Source of the DNA: Candidatus Hydrogenedentota bacterium
GTDB taxonomy: Bacteria; Hydrogenedentota; Hydrogenedentia; Hydrogenedentales; SLHB01
Length of the DNA: 13,749 nucleotides
Direction: 5' to 3'
NCBI GenBank assembly: GCA_029262095.1
Contig: JAJDAB010000549.1
Coordinates: 1-13,749, forward strand
Made by a program: the position numbers and the translations under genes. Every line of letters starts with the position of its first letter. The first letter of the stretch is position 1. The notes below the pieces were generated by a model. It did not search any database. It saw only the letters and a program-made list of their open reading frames with translations, and had not been told where the DNA came from. Positions 6,548 through 13,749 of the stretch are shown here, one piece after another.

Positions 6548-9500
6548 ATGAGTGGAATACCAGTTCTGATGTTTCCAGCCCAACACGTCGGCCCGAACAA
6601 ATCGCCTGCCGTCGCACAAGAAGGCCTAATAGCCATTGTGCGTGCACTTGGAGATCGAAAGAGCATACTACGGAATTGCCTCCTATTGTATTTCAGTGCG
6701 ACTGTTGGTTGTAGTTTGCATTCGGACCTTCGAAGAGCGACATTCGAGAAGCCAGGTCGTACGTCGCCAATCGTAGAATCCGATCGCGATGCTGCGCCCG
6801 GCGGACCCATCAAGCCAATGCCTGAGCCACCCGGTCGTGTATTCATAACGGACAGAGCACCGCTAGCTCCGCAAGACGCGCGATCCGCATTCATTGTTCC
6901 TCCGGGATTCGAAGTTCAATTGGTCGCGTCGGAACTCGAAATACAAAAGCCCATGCAACTGGCGTTCGACGAGCGAGGCAGGCTGCTCGTGAGTACTTCG
7001 ACCAACTATCCCCTAGGACCACTACCGGACGGACCGCCTTCGGACCGTGTGTTGCTCATTGAAATCGACGGTGAATCGGGAGCGGCGACGGACATAACCG
7101 TGTTTGCGGATGGATTCGACATTTGTAGCGGAATCGAAGCAATGCCGGGCGGGCGCGTGATTCTCGGGCATGCGCCGGACATCTTGCTGCTTACGGACAC
7201 AGACGGCGACGACGTAGCGGACGCCCGGGAAGTATTGTATTCCGGATTCGCGCGCGATGACACACATGAGTTGCCGAATTCGTTCACATGGGGAATCGAC
7301 GGGTGGCTGTACGGGCTGCAGGGACACGTAAATCGGTCCAATGTAAAAAACAGCGCAGGCGACGTAACTGCGATTCACCATGGCAACGTCTACCGCATGC
7401 AGCCCGACGGTTCCGCTATCGAAGTGTGGGCACCCGGCATGAGCAATCCGTGGGGCCTTGCATTCGACAACAATCAAAACCTGTTTGGGGCCGACTGTGA
7501 ATCGCGTCCGTTGTGGCAGATCGTCGAGGGGTTTGCCTATCAGGGCTTCTTGCAGCCGAACGAGCCGCTGGGATTCGCTCCGCACGTGACCGAAGATTCG
7601 CACGGTGCAAGCGGATTCGCGGGACTCGTGTCGTATACCGCCGAGGCCTTTCCACCGGCCTACCGCGACCGGTTATTCCTGGGAAACCCTGTCAACGGTC
7701 GCATCCACCTCGATCGCTTAGAGGGCACTGGGTCGACCAAACATCTAACGAGGGAACCTGATTTTCTCGCGACATCAGATCCGTGGTTTCGACCGGTGGA
7801 CGTCGAGTTGGGGCCGGACGGAGCGCTTTACATAGCGGATTGGTACAACCGAATCATTGCGCACGTCGAAGTGCCGCTCGACCATCCAGACCGGGACAAG
7901 TCACGCGGCCGCATTTGGCGCATTGTGTACGTTGGTGATGACAACGCGCCGCTATCGGACGCGGCGACAAGGCAGTTTCTCGGGCCGATGGCGATCGACT
8001 GGAGCAAGGCGTCGCGTCGCAATCTCCTGAGGGCGTTATCCAATAGGAACCAATGGATCCGACGAACCGCTGCGGCACAACTGGCGCATCGCTTTTCAGA
8101 CACCCGAGCTCGGGCTTATCGCCGAATAGTATCGGGAAACGGCTCATCGACCGAACGGGCGGAAGCCCTCTGGCTGTTGGAGCGCGGTGATAACCTCACG
8201 ACTAACGACCTTGAAACACTCCTAGAAAACCCAGATCCGCACCTCCGGCGACAAGCAACTCACATGATCGGACATCAGACCAGTTCGGATCCGTTGGAAG
8301 TTACGCGACGAAACCAACTCCTCATTTCAACGCTAGATGATCCGTCGCCGTTCGTGGTGCGGGAAGCTGCATTGTCCTTGCGCGATGTACCCACGGTTGA
8401 GTCGTTGAACGCTCTGACAGAACGATCCGGCGGCGAGTTCGGCGGTGATACGTTGAGGCAGTATGCTCTTCGGCAATCGATGCGCGAACACCTCGAACAG
8501 GACGATGTGTTGACGGCCTCTTTAAAACGGGAAATGGATGCCGACCAGTCCACCGCGCTGACGAAGATTCTCGCCGTTACCGAAACGACCGCGGCCGCCA
8601 CTGCGCTCTCGAAGTACCTCGTCGATGGCCGTATTCCGAAAAGAGACCGCCCCCAAGTACTTCGAACAATTCTCGTTCACGGTGAAACGCAGGCTATTCG
8701 CAGGGCGTTTATCGATAACCCGGCCCTATCGTCCAGCGAATTGGCGGTCTATGCTAACGCGCTCTTCACGAATAGCAAACGTGCGGAGAACGGAGGATTG
8801 ATTGTCCACGCAATTTTGGAAGATTGGTTCCCGCGCCTCACGGCAAACGACGACAAATTGTTGGCATTGAAAATCGGAGCCCGATATGGGCTAGCTGGTA
8901 CAAAACCGGTGGCGATTGAAAGCCTCACGGATTCGAGCGCGTCGTTGCGGGCACGGGAAGTTGCAGCGGAGTACTTGTTGGATTCTGACTTTGATGAGTC
9001 GGCGAGCAGAGTGCTCGAAATCGTCCAGCGGAAAGAGGAAAGCGTTTGGTCGAGGAGACAGATGGCACGCATTGTCGCGCGGTACGTGGACGGCCAGGCT
9101 CGGTTTGACGGCCTACTGGACACGCTTAGAGGCGCGCCATCGGACGTGTTTGCCGGTGCAGTCGAAAGCCTTTCGACGCGGCGACCGGGCGTGGAGTATC
9201 TGCTGGAAGCCGTTGAAGCGAAACGTATCAGCCCGAGCCATATCAATAATCACATCACGCGCATTCGGATCGAATCGAGCCACAACGATGCCGAACTGAC
9301 GGCCCGCTACCTGGGTCTCGTGGAAGGCGTAGAAGGCAACGACGCCGAAATCCGCAACACGATCGCGCGTTATCGGGACATCATTCAGTCTGACGCCGCA
9401 CGTAACATCCGGAACGGCCAGCGCGTTTTTGAGGAAACCTGCATGAAGTGTCATCGTATGGGTGGATTGGGCGGCATGCGGGGCCCGAATCTCGACGGCA

Positions 9501-9853
9501 TCGCTGCGCGTGGCATTGACAGGATCTTGCAGGACGTGCTGATGCCGAATTGGGATATCGATCCCGCGTTTCAAACAACGATGATCTGGCTGCATGACGG
9601 AACAGTAGTCGATGGGCTGGTCATGAAAGAGAACGAGACGCGACTCACGATTGTGAATACGCAAGATGTGGAAACCGAGGTATTGAAGGACGACATTGAC
9701 GAGCGGCGTTCTGTGTGGTTGTCGCCGATGCCGTCTGATCTCGGTGCGGCGCTCGAAGAAACGATGTTTCTGGATCTAGTTTATTTCTTAATGAATCCAC
9801 CGGACACAATGGAGCTCATGTCAGAAAGTGCCACAATGGCGAACGAACGTTAA
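6548..9853 (+). CDS. PVC-type membrane-bound dehydrogenase with HEAT repeats and c-type heme site
   Basis: This 1101-aa protein has the architecture of the planctomycete 'membrane-bound dehydrogenase' group. A hydrophobic segment LLLYFSATVG runs up to C55, and T-V-G-C is a plausible lipobox, so a lipoprotein outside the cytoplasm is likely. Residues about 115-465 form a six-bladed-propeller-like dehydrogenase domain, from PGFEVQLVASE through GIDGWLYGLQGHVN to YIADWYNRII and GRIWRIVY. Residues about 480-900 are alpha-helical HEAT-like repeats. The C-terminal 160 residues are a cytochrome c domain with C965-M-K-C968-H969 and a possible axial Met in LMPNWDIDP (M999). I infer that it oxidises a sugar or alcohol and passes electrons to the heme. 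The start is uncertain: with ATG 6548 the signal is preceded by 40 residues, long for a lipoprotein, and GTG at 6638 would give a more usual signal. It is 12 bp from the upstream gene and 25 bp from the next. Confidence 0.9.
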   Translation: MSGIPVLMFPAQHVGPNKSPAVAQEGLIAIVRALGDRKSILRNCLLLYFSATVGCSLHSDLRRATFEKPGRTSPIVESDRDAAPGGPIKPMPEPPGRVFITDRAPLAPQDARSAFIVPPGFEVQLVASELEIQKPMQLAFDERGRLLVSTSTNYPLGPLPDGPPSDRVLLIEIDGESGAATDITVFADGFDICSGIEAMPGGRVILGHAPDILLLTDTDGDDVADAREVLYSGFARDDTHELPNSFTWGIDGWLYGLQGHVNRSNVKNSAGDVTAIHHGNVYRMQPDGSAIEVWAPGMSNPWGLAFDNNQNLFGADCESRPLWQIVEGFAYQGFLQPNEPLGFAPHVTEDSHGASGFAGLVSYTAEAFPPAYRDRLFLGNPVNGRIHLDRLEGTGSTKHLTREPDFLATSDPWFRPVDVELGPDGALYIADWYNRIIAHVEVPLDHPDRDKSRGRIWRIVYVGDDNAPLSDAATRQFLGPMAIDWSKASRRNLLRALSNRNQWIRRTAAAQLAHRFSDTRARAYRRIVSGNGSSTERAEALWLLERGDNLTTNDLETLLENPDPHLRRQATHMIGHQTSSDPLEVTRRNQLLISTLDDPSPFVVREAALSLRDVPTVESLNALTERSGGEFGGDTLRQYALRQSMREHLEQDDVLTASLKREMDADQSTALTKILAVTETTAAATALSKYLVDGRIPKRDRPQVLRTILVHGETQAIRRAFIDNPALSSSELAVYANALFTNSKRAENGGLIVHAILEDWFPRLTANDDKLLALKIGARYGLAGTKPVAIESLTDSSASLRAREVAAEYLLDSDFDESASRVLEIVQRKEESVWSRRQMARIVARYVDGQARFDGLLDTLRGAPSDVFAGAVESLSTRRPGVEYLLEAVEAKRISPSHINNHITRIRIESSHNDAELTARYLGLVEGVEGNDAEIRNTIARYRDIIQSDAARNIRNGQRVFEETCMKCHRMGGLGGMRGPNLDGIAARGIDRILQDVLMPNWDIDPAFQTTMIWLHDGTVVDGLVMKENETRLTIVNTQDVETEVLKDDIDERRSVWLSPMPSDLGAALEETMFLDLVYFLMNPPDTMELMSESATMANER

Positions 9854-9863
9854 CAAGACTCTC

Positions 9864-9869
9864 AAGGAG
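9864..9869 (+). promoter_or_regulatory. Strong ribosome binding site AAGGAG deciding the ThuA start
   Basis: AAGGAG lies 9 nt before the ATG at 9879. It sets that ATG, which begins a good signal peptide, as the start in preference to the in-frame ATG at 9828, which would overlap the end of the dehydrogenase gene. Confidence 0.8.
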
Positions 9870-9878
9870 ACCTCGTCC

Positions 9879-10607
9879 ATGAAGCGAATATACATCGCAT
9901 TGGCCCTGACGTTGGCGGTCGCTGCGGCTGCGCCCGCGGAAGATCCGATCCGCCTCCTCGTGATTACGGGAAGCCACCCCTATGACGTGCGATTCTTTTC
10001 GCTATTCGAGGGGCATTCGGACATTGAATGGGACAAGAAAACGCAATCGAGCAAACCGTGCGCGGCGTATAGCGAAGGGTTTGCAGAAGGGTACGATGTT
10101 GTCTTGCTCTACGACTTCGAGATGTCGATCACGGACGAACAAAAGGACGCGTTCGTGAACGCATTTGGTGGCGGGCGAGGATTGGTGGTGTTGCACCACG
10201 CGATTTGCAGCCACCCCGGCTGGCCGAAGTTTCGCGAGATTGCCGGAGGTCAGTTCTTTTTCGAAGAGAAAGATGGCCATCGGAAAAGCGAGTTCACCGG
10301 CGGCGTCCAGATGACGTACAAACCGGCTGAAGGGAATCACCCAATCACGAAAGGCATCGCTCCGTTCCAGGTCATCGAGGAACCGTACAAGTTCGTGTTC
10401 CAAGTGGACGGTGCGAAACCGGTGCTGGAAAGTGATAATGAGGAAAGCGATTCGGTGGTCGCGTGGACTCGAACGTACAAAGACTCTCGCGTGGCGACGA
10501 TTATGCCTGGGCATGGCTGGCAAATTTTCGAAGACCCGAGTTACCGACGTTTTATCGCTCAGTCGATTCGGTGGGCGGCTGGACGGAACACGATACCCGT
10601 AGAATGA
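9879..10607 (+). CDS. Secreted ThuA-domain protein
   Basis: This 242-aa protein covers the usual length of the ThuA family (class I glutamine-amidotransferase-like fold). ThuA proteins are linked to trehalose and 3-keto-glucoside metabolism in rhizobia; many planctomycete copies are exported. The N-terminus MKRIYIALALTLAVAAAAPA ends in an A-P-A Sec cleavage site before E21, so it is probably periplasmic. Visible family motifs are LLVITGSHPYDV (26-37), LVVLHHAICS (102-111), NHPITKGI (153-160) and the C-terminal GHGWQIFEDPSYRRF (211-225) followed by SIRWAAG. The start at 9879 is chosen from the strong AAGGAG 9 nt upstream and the signal peptide. The TGA stop overlaps the ATG of the next gene (ATGA), indicating translational coupling. 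Its neighbours, an oxidoreductase and a dehydrogenase, fit a role in handling an oxidised sugar; the reaction is not established. Confidence 0.92.
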   Translation: MKRIYIALALTLAVAAAAPAEDPIRLLVITGSHPYDVRFFSLFEGHSDIEWDKKTQSSKPCAAYSEGFAEGYDVVLLYDFEMSITDEQKDAFVNAFGGGRGLVVLHHAICSHPGWPKFREIAGGQFFFEEKDGHRKSEFTGGVQMTYKPAEGNHPITKGIAPFQVIEEPYKFVFQVDGAKPVLESDNEESDSVVAWTRTYKDSRVATIMPGHGWQIFEDPSYRRFIAQSIRWAAGRNTIPVE

Positions 10608-11815
10608 GCCGCGTCGTCGTCATAGGAACGTTTGACACGAAGGGTACGGAACTCGCCTTTCTACGCGATCGGCTCATCGAATCCGACCTGCGGCCGCTGC
10701 TAATCGACATCGGCATACAGGCCGCGCCCGAGTTTGAGGTTGACGTCTCGGACAAGGAAATCGCGGCACATGCCGGAGCCGATATCGAGCAACTCCGAAG
10801 GACCGGTGACCGTGGTATCGCAATCGATACGATGATGCGCGGTGCCGCAGCGGCAGTCGCAACATTGCACGCGTCGGATCCTATTGCGGGTGTTTTGGCC
10901 ATCGGCGGCTCGGCTGGAACGACTATCGCAACCGCTGCGATGCGTGCGTTGCCCGTCGGCGTGCCAAAACTAATGGTTTCTACTCTCGCGTCGGGTGACG
11001 TGCAACCATACGTCGGGACAAAAGACATCGCGATGATGTATTCGGTCACTGACTTCACGGGATTGAACCGGTTGAGTCGGCGGATTCTTTCCAATGCCGC
11101 CCATGCGATGGCTGGCATGGCGAAGAGTACGGCATCCGAAGAGCACGAGGACCTGCCAATCGTCGCCGCCACGATGTTCGGCGTTACTACGCCATGTGTC
11201 GATAGGGTCTGCGAATTGTTGGAACCGCATGGCTACGAGCCAATCGTGTTTCACGCGACAGGCTCAGGCGGTCGTTCAATGGAAGAACTCGTCGCGGACG
11301 GGTACATAGAAGCGGTCCTCGATATCACCACGACGGAACTGGCCGATGAATTGGTCGGTGGCGTATTGTCCGCCGGACCTGACCGCATGGAGATAGCAGG
11401 GAGACGAGGGCTGCCTCAGGTGATTTCGCTGGGCGCGCTGGACATGGTCAATTTCGGGCCGCGCGAAACCGTACCCGATCGCTTCTGCGGCCGATTGTTC
11501 TACGAACACAATCCCACCGTGACGCTCATGCGGACGACGGAAGACGAGTGCCGTGAATTGGGAAGAATCGTCGCGCAGAAGGCGAGTAAGGCGAACGGGC
11601 CCGTCGCGATACTAATCCCGCTACGGGGTGTTTCGGCTATCGACAAAGAAGGCCAAGTATTCTACGATGCGCGAGCCGACACCGCGCTGTTCGAAGCGGT
11701 ACGTGAAAATGCGCAGAATAACGTACGAGTCGTTGATGTGGATGCGCACATCAATGATGTCGCGTTCGCAGATGCGATCGTGAGTCAATTTGTAGCAATG
11801 GGAAATCAAAAATGA
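10604..11815 (+). CDS. Tm-1-like ATP-binding domain protein (UPF0261)
   Basis: This 403-aa protein has the family's normal length of about 400. The N-terminus VVVIGTFDTKGTELAFLRDRL (G8-T9-F10-D11-T12-K13-G14) is the hallmark of UPF0261. The central glycine-rich GGSAGTTIATAAM (101-113) and the STLASGD..YVGTKDIAMMYSVTDF..GLNRLSRRIL block (126-162) are also conserved. The second domain starts near 186 with PIVAATMFGVTTPCVD and includes FHATGSGGRSMEEL (216-229). There is no signal peptide, so it is cytosolic. In the tomato virus-resistance protein Tm-1 and related plant and fungal proteins, this domain is fused to a TIM barrel like the next gene's product. The bacterial reaction is unknown to me. 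The start is the ATG at 10604 overlapping the ThuA TGA; longer in-frame extensions run inside thuA and are rejected. The stop overlaps the next gene's ATG. Confidence 0.93.
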   Translation: MSRVVVIGTFDTKGTELAFLRDRLIESDLRPLLIDIGIQAAPEFEVDVSDKEIAAHAGADIEQLRRTGDRGIAIDTMMRGAAAAVATLHASDPIAGVLAIGGSAGTTIATAAMRALPVGVPKLMVSTLASGDVQPYVGTKDIAMMYSVTDFTGLNRLSRRILSNAAHAMAGMAKSTASEEHEDLPIVAATMFGVTTPCVDRVCELLEPHGYEPIVFHATGSGGRSMEELVADGYIEAVLDITTTELADELVGGVLSAGPDRMEIAGRRGLPQVISLGALDMVNFGPRETVPDRFCGRLFYEHNPTVTLMRTTEDECRELGRIVAQKASKANGPVAILIPLRGVSAIDKEGQVFYDARADTALFEAVRENAQNNVRVVDVDAHINDVAFADAIVSQFVAMGNQK

Positions 11816-12642
11816 TGCTGTCTCGAAACGAAATCTTGGTCAAACTTCGCGATCAGATCGCGAATGGCACACCAATCATCGGTGCGGGCGCAGGCACGGG
11901 TATTTCAGGAAAATGCGCACAGGCTGGAGGCGCTGACCTCATCGTCATCTACAACTCCGGCCGGTTCCGCATGGCCGGACACGGATCGCTGTCCGGGCTG
12001 ATGCCGTACGGCGATGCCAACGCGATTGTAGTCGAGATGGCTCGCGAAGTCTTGCCCGTGGTGCGGGACATTCCCGTCTTGGCTGGCGTCTGCGGAACCG
12101 ATCCATTCCGGTTGATGGAATCGTTCCTCCGCGAACTCAAAGCGATGGGATTCAGTGGTGTTCAGAACTTTCCAACCGTCGGCCTTATCGATGGCGTATT
12201 CCGGCAGAATCTGGAAGAGACCGGCATGAGCTTTGATAAGGAGGTTGCAATGATCGGAATCGCCCACGAGCTGGACTTACTGACGACACCGTACGTGTTT
12301 GACCCCGAACAGGCTGTCGCGATGGTGCGCGCTGGTGCGGACGTGCTGGTCGCGCACATGGGTTTAACGACGAAAGGCAGTATCGGTGCTCGGACGAGCC
12401 GGACGTTGGAGCAGTCAGCGGCCGAAGTGCAAGCGATTCGGGACGCGGCCGTTGCGGAAAATGCGGACGTGATCGTGATTTGCCACGGAGGCCCTATCAG
12501 CGAACCCGAGGACGCCCAGTTCGTCATGTCGCACACCAAGGGCGTAGCCGGGTTCTTCGGCGCGAGCAGCGTCGAAAGATTACCGACCGAACGGGCCATC
12601 GTCGCACAGGTCAATCAGTTCAAATCGCTGGATATGACATAG
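11812..12642 (+). CDS. TIM-barrel 'phosphoenolpyruvate hydrolase family' protein
   Basis: This 276-aa protein matches the family formerly called TIM-barrel signal transduction protein and now named PEP_hydrolase. Motifs in order are PIIGAGAGTGISGKCAQ (21-37), ADLIVIYNSGRFRM (41-54), GLMPYGDAN (62-70), GVQNFPTVGLIDG (116-128), VLVAHMGLT (178-186), VICHGGPI (222-229) and FFGASSVERLP (248-258). The phosphate-loop-like GASS near the end of the barrel is consistent with a phosphorylated or carboxylated ligand. No signal peptide is present, so it is cytosolic. The family name comes from annotation and I cannot confirm PEP hydrolysis; an aldolase-like C-C lyase is equally possible. It starts at ATG 11812 by ATGA overlap with the UPF0261 gene; ATG 11815 is one codon later. 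Together with the preceding gene it makes a split version of the plant/fungal Tm-1-type fusion, so the two proteins probably act together. Confidence 0.92.
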   Translation: MMLSRNEILVKLRDQIANGTPIIGAGAGTGISGKCAQAGGADLIVIYNSGRFRMAGHGSLSGLMPYGDANAIVVEMAREVLPVVRDIPVLAGVCGTDPFRLMESFLRELKAMGFSGVQNFPTVGLIDGVFRQNLEETGMSFDKEVAMIGIAHELDLLTTPYVFDPEQAVAMVRAGADVLVAHMGLTTKGSIGARTSRTLEQSAAEVQAIRDAAVAENADVIVICHGGPISEPEDAQFVMSHTKGVAGFFGASSVERLPTERAIVAQVNQFKSLDMT

Positions 12643-12664
12643 TCCAAACCTGGAGCAAACATTC

Positions 12665-12967
12665 ATGGCAAAGATGAAGCACGTAGTGTTATTGCAGTTC
12701 AAGCCCGAAGTGGCACCGGACCAAATCGAGCGCATCTTCCTTAATCTCGAGGGCCTGCAAGACAAGATAAACGGCGTACTCGACTTTACTTGCGGCCCCT
12801 ATTCAAGTGACGAAGGACTAAACCAGAGCTACACACACGGCTTCATCATGACGTTCGTTGATAGTGCGGCGCGCGACGCCTATTTGCCGCATCCCGATCA
12901 CGAAATTGTCAAACAATCGATTCTGCCCCTCGTCGATGGAGTGTGCGCATTCGATTTCGAGATGTAA
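12665..12967 (+). CDS. Dabb family (stress-responsive A/B barrel) protein
   Basis: This 100-aa protein is a single dimeric alpha/beta-barrel (Dabb) domain. It begins with KMKHVVLLQFKPEVAPDQIE, the typical first strand with His followed by VVLLQFK. It continues with GPYSSDEGLNQSYTHGFIMTF (45-65) and ends with the family pattern LPHPDHEIVKQSILPLVDGVCAFDFEM (74-100). GGAG at 12652-12655, 9 nt upstream, supports ATG 12665. It follows the TIM-barrel gene by 22 bp and is the last gene of the operon. Dabb proteins are usually dimers; some catalyse cyclisation or isomerisation, others have no known activity. Here it may process a product of the two upstream enzymes, which is inference from position only. 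No signal peptide is present, so it is cytosolic. Confidence 0.9.
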   Translation: MAKMKHVVLLQFKPEVAPDQIERIFLNLEGLQDKINGVLDFTCGPYSSDEGLNQSYTHGFIMTFVDSAARDAYLPHPDHEIVKQSILPLVDGVCAFDFEM

Positions 12968-12985
12968 TTGCGCTTCATACCGCCG

Positions 12986-13005
12986 GTCTGTGCTAGCATT
13001 CAGAC
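12986..13005. repeat. Small palindromic element between the operon and the pseudopilin gene
   Basis: GTCTG (12986-12990) and CAGAC (13001-13005) are complementary arms around TGCTAGCA (12991-12998), itself a perfect 8-bp palindrome. No T-run follows, so it is not a convincing terminator. TAGCAT at 12994-12999 could be part of a -10 element for the downstream gene, but no well-spaced -35 box was found. Confidence 0.25.
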
Positions 13006-13119
13006 GCGTGCCCGAACGATCTGCTCATTTTCGGCGATTTCCCGGGAACGCCCAATGACGCGAAGTGCTTCGAAACGGCTGCTGTGTACGTTTGGCACCG
13101 GTTCGATCCAGGCCCAGAT

Positions 13120-13123
13120 AGGA
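13120..13123 (+). promoter_or_regulatory. AGGA ribosome binding site for the GTG-started pseudopilin
   Basis: AGGA lies 8 nt before the GTG at 13132 and, with the position of the prepilin cleavage site, decides this start over upstream in-frame alternatives such as GTG 13084. Confidence 0.5.
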
Positions 13124-13131
13124 CGCGCACG

Positions 13132-13749
13132 GTGACAAGAAAAGGCGGAGTTACGCTATTGGAGCTTATGGTCGTGATCGCCATTCTCGCCATTCTCGCC
13201 GCAGTATTGATTCCAGCCATCGCCCGTTCGCGCGAAGCTGCGCGCCGCGCATCCTGTCAAAGCAACATGAAACAAATCGGCATCGTACTCCGCATGTACG
13301 CCGACGAAAGCGACGGTAGTCTCTACCCGCCAACCCAAAAATGGCACCTCAATGGCACGCCCACACTCTCCTGGATTCGCGGCTCGGTGCTCTATCCTGA
13401 GTATTTGACGGATCCAAATATTTCGCTCTGCCCTTCAGATTCCCGCGCCAGGGAGTTCGTCGGATCGCTGGGCCTAGACCTAGGATCGTATCTAACAGAC
13501 GTCATCGATTCGGGCGCAAGCGAGTTGTGCATAGATGCGCTCCTTTCGCTAGGCGTTTCCTATACATATCTCTCATATACTACGGAATCTTCGTCCCAAA
13601 TTAAGGACATCATCAAAAGCCGCATCGAGATTGCCATCGACGAAAGTATCAAAGGCAATTCCGTATTTGTGGACGCAGCGGATATGAAGGACCAAGGGTG
13701 TCCGCGAAAACAATTCGTATCCTACGGATCCCTCGGCGAACACGACATT
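13132..13749 (+). CDS. Prepilin-type N-terminal cleavage/methylation protein (pseudopilin), runs off right edge
   Basis: From GTG at 13132 the frame is open to the window end (206 codons), so the C-terminus is missing. The N-terminus MTRKGGVTLLELMVVIAIL is a class III (type IV prepilin) signal: short basic leader, predicted cleavage after G6, V7 at +1 and the conserved Glu at +5 (E11), followed by the hydrophobic helix to about residue 31. The next block SREAARRASCQSNMKQIG (33-50) is typical of type II secretion pseudopilin-like proteins abundant in Planctomycetota, Lentisphaerota and Hydrogenedentota. The body beyond residue 60 is variable, with WHLNGTPTLSWIRGSVLYP and Cys at 42 and further on. 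It is probably anchored in the inner membrane and processed by a prepilin peptidase. The gene is 164 bp after the operon and probably has its own promoter. Two in-frame copies of ATTCTCGCC in the hydrophobic helix reflect its repeated Ile-Leu-Ala. Confidence 0.88.
   Translation, partial: MTRKGGVTLLELMVVIAILAILAAVLIPAIARSREAARRASCQSNMKQIGIVLRMYADESDGSLYPPTQKWHLNGTPTLSWIRGSVLYPEYLTDPNISLCPSDSRAREFVGSLGLDLGSYLTDVIDSGASELCIDALLSLGVSYTYLSYTTESSSQIKDIIKSRIEIAIDESIKGNSVFVDAADMKDQGCPRKQFVSYGSLGEHDI

Noticed and set aside
9828..9878. In-frame ATG at 9828 as the ThuA start
   Set aside because: It overlaps the end of the dehydrogenase gene, would bury the signal peptide and lacks the strong AAGGAG found before 9879.
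10463..10603. N-terminal extension of the UPF0261 protein inside thuA
   Set aside because: The family begins with the VVVIGTFDTKG segment right after ATG 10604, and the ATGA overlap explains the start.
12986..13005. Rho-independent terminator of the operon
   Set aside because: The stem is only 5 bp and no T-run follows.
13165..13200. Tandem ATTCTCGCC repeat as a regulatory or phase-variation repeat
   Set aside because: It encodes the repeated Ile-Leu-Ala of the prepilin hydrophobic helix and is too short for slippage-based switching.

Overview
The window looks like a fragment of a PVC-type or related environmental bacterium (Planctomycetota, Lentisphaerota or Candidatus Hydrogenedentota). 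The evidence is family content: a sulfatase-like hydrolase, a Tat-dependent Gfo/Idh/MocA protein, a giant beta-propeller/HEAT/c-heme 'PVC-type' dehydrogenase, a secreted ThuA protein and a planctomycete-style pseudopilin. The exact phylum is inference.

Left part (1-4710), accessory in character. A sulfatase-superfamily gene runs off the left edge on the minus strand; it carries Thr where classical sulfatases have the formylglycine Cys/Ser. Next to it on the plus strand is a short gene broken by one in-frame amber codon (518 to about 979), followed by an integrase-core (DDE) transposase (988-1974). Facing the transposase is a large minus-strand secreted esterase (2185-4710) with two InlB-B-like repeats, a BACON-like domain and a beta-rich C-terminus.

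A 448-bp gap (4711-5158) between divergent genes holds a perfect 10-bp inverted repeat whose half-sites are 31 bp apart, a good operator candidate.

Right part (5159-12967) is one tight six-gene plus-strand operon: Tat-exported Gfo/Idh/MocA oxidoreductase, lipoprotein-like PVC dehydrogenase with a CxxCH heme site, Sec-exported ThuA protein, Tm-1-like ATP-binding protein (UPF0261), TIM-barrel 'PEP hydrolase family' protein and a Dabb barrel protein. Gaps are 12, 25, -4, -4 and 22 bp. The first three products appear to be exported and redox- or sugar-related; the last three have no export signals. The UPF0261 and TIM-barrel genes overlap by ATGA and correspond to the two halves of plant and fungal Tm-1-type fusion proteins. 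I infer an undescribed pathway in which a sugar-like compound is oxidised outside the cytoplasm and its product processed by the cytosolic trio. This operon is the best candidate for a new system here; the substrate cannot be read from sequence.

After a 164-bp gap, a type II/IV pseudopilin-like gene starts at 13132 (GTG) and runs off the right edge. No tRNA, rRNA, CRISPR array or convincing rho-independent terminator was seen.
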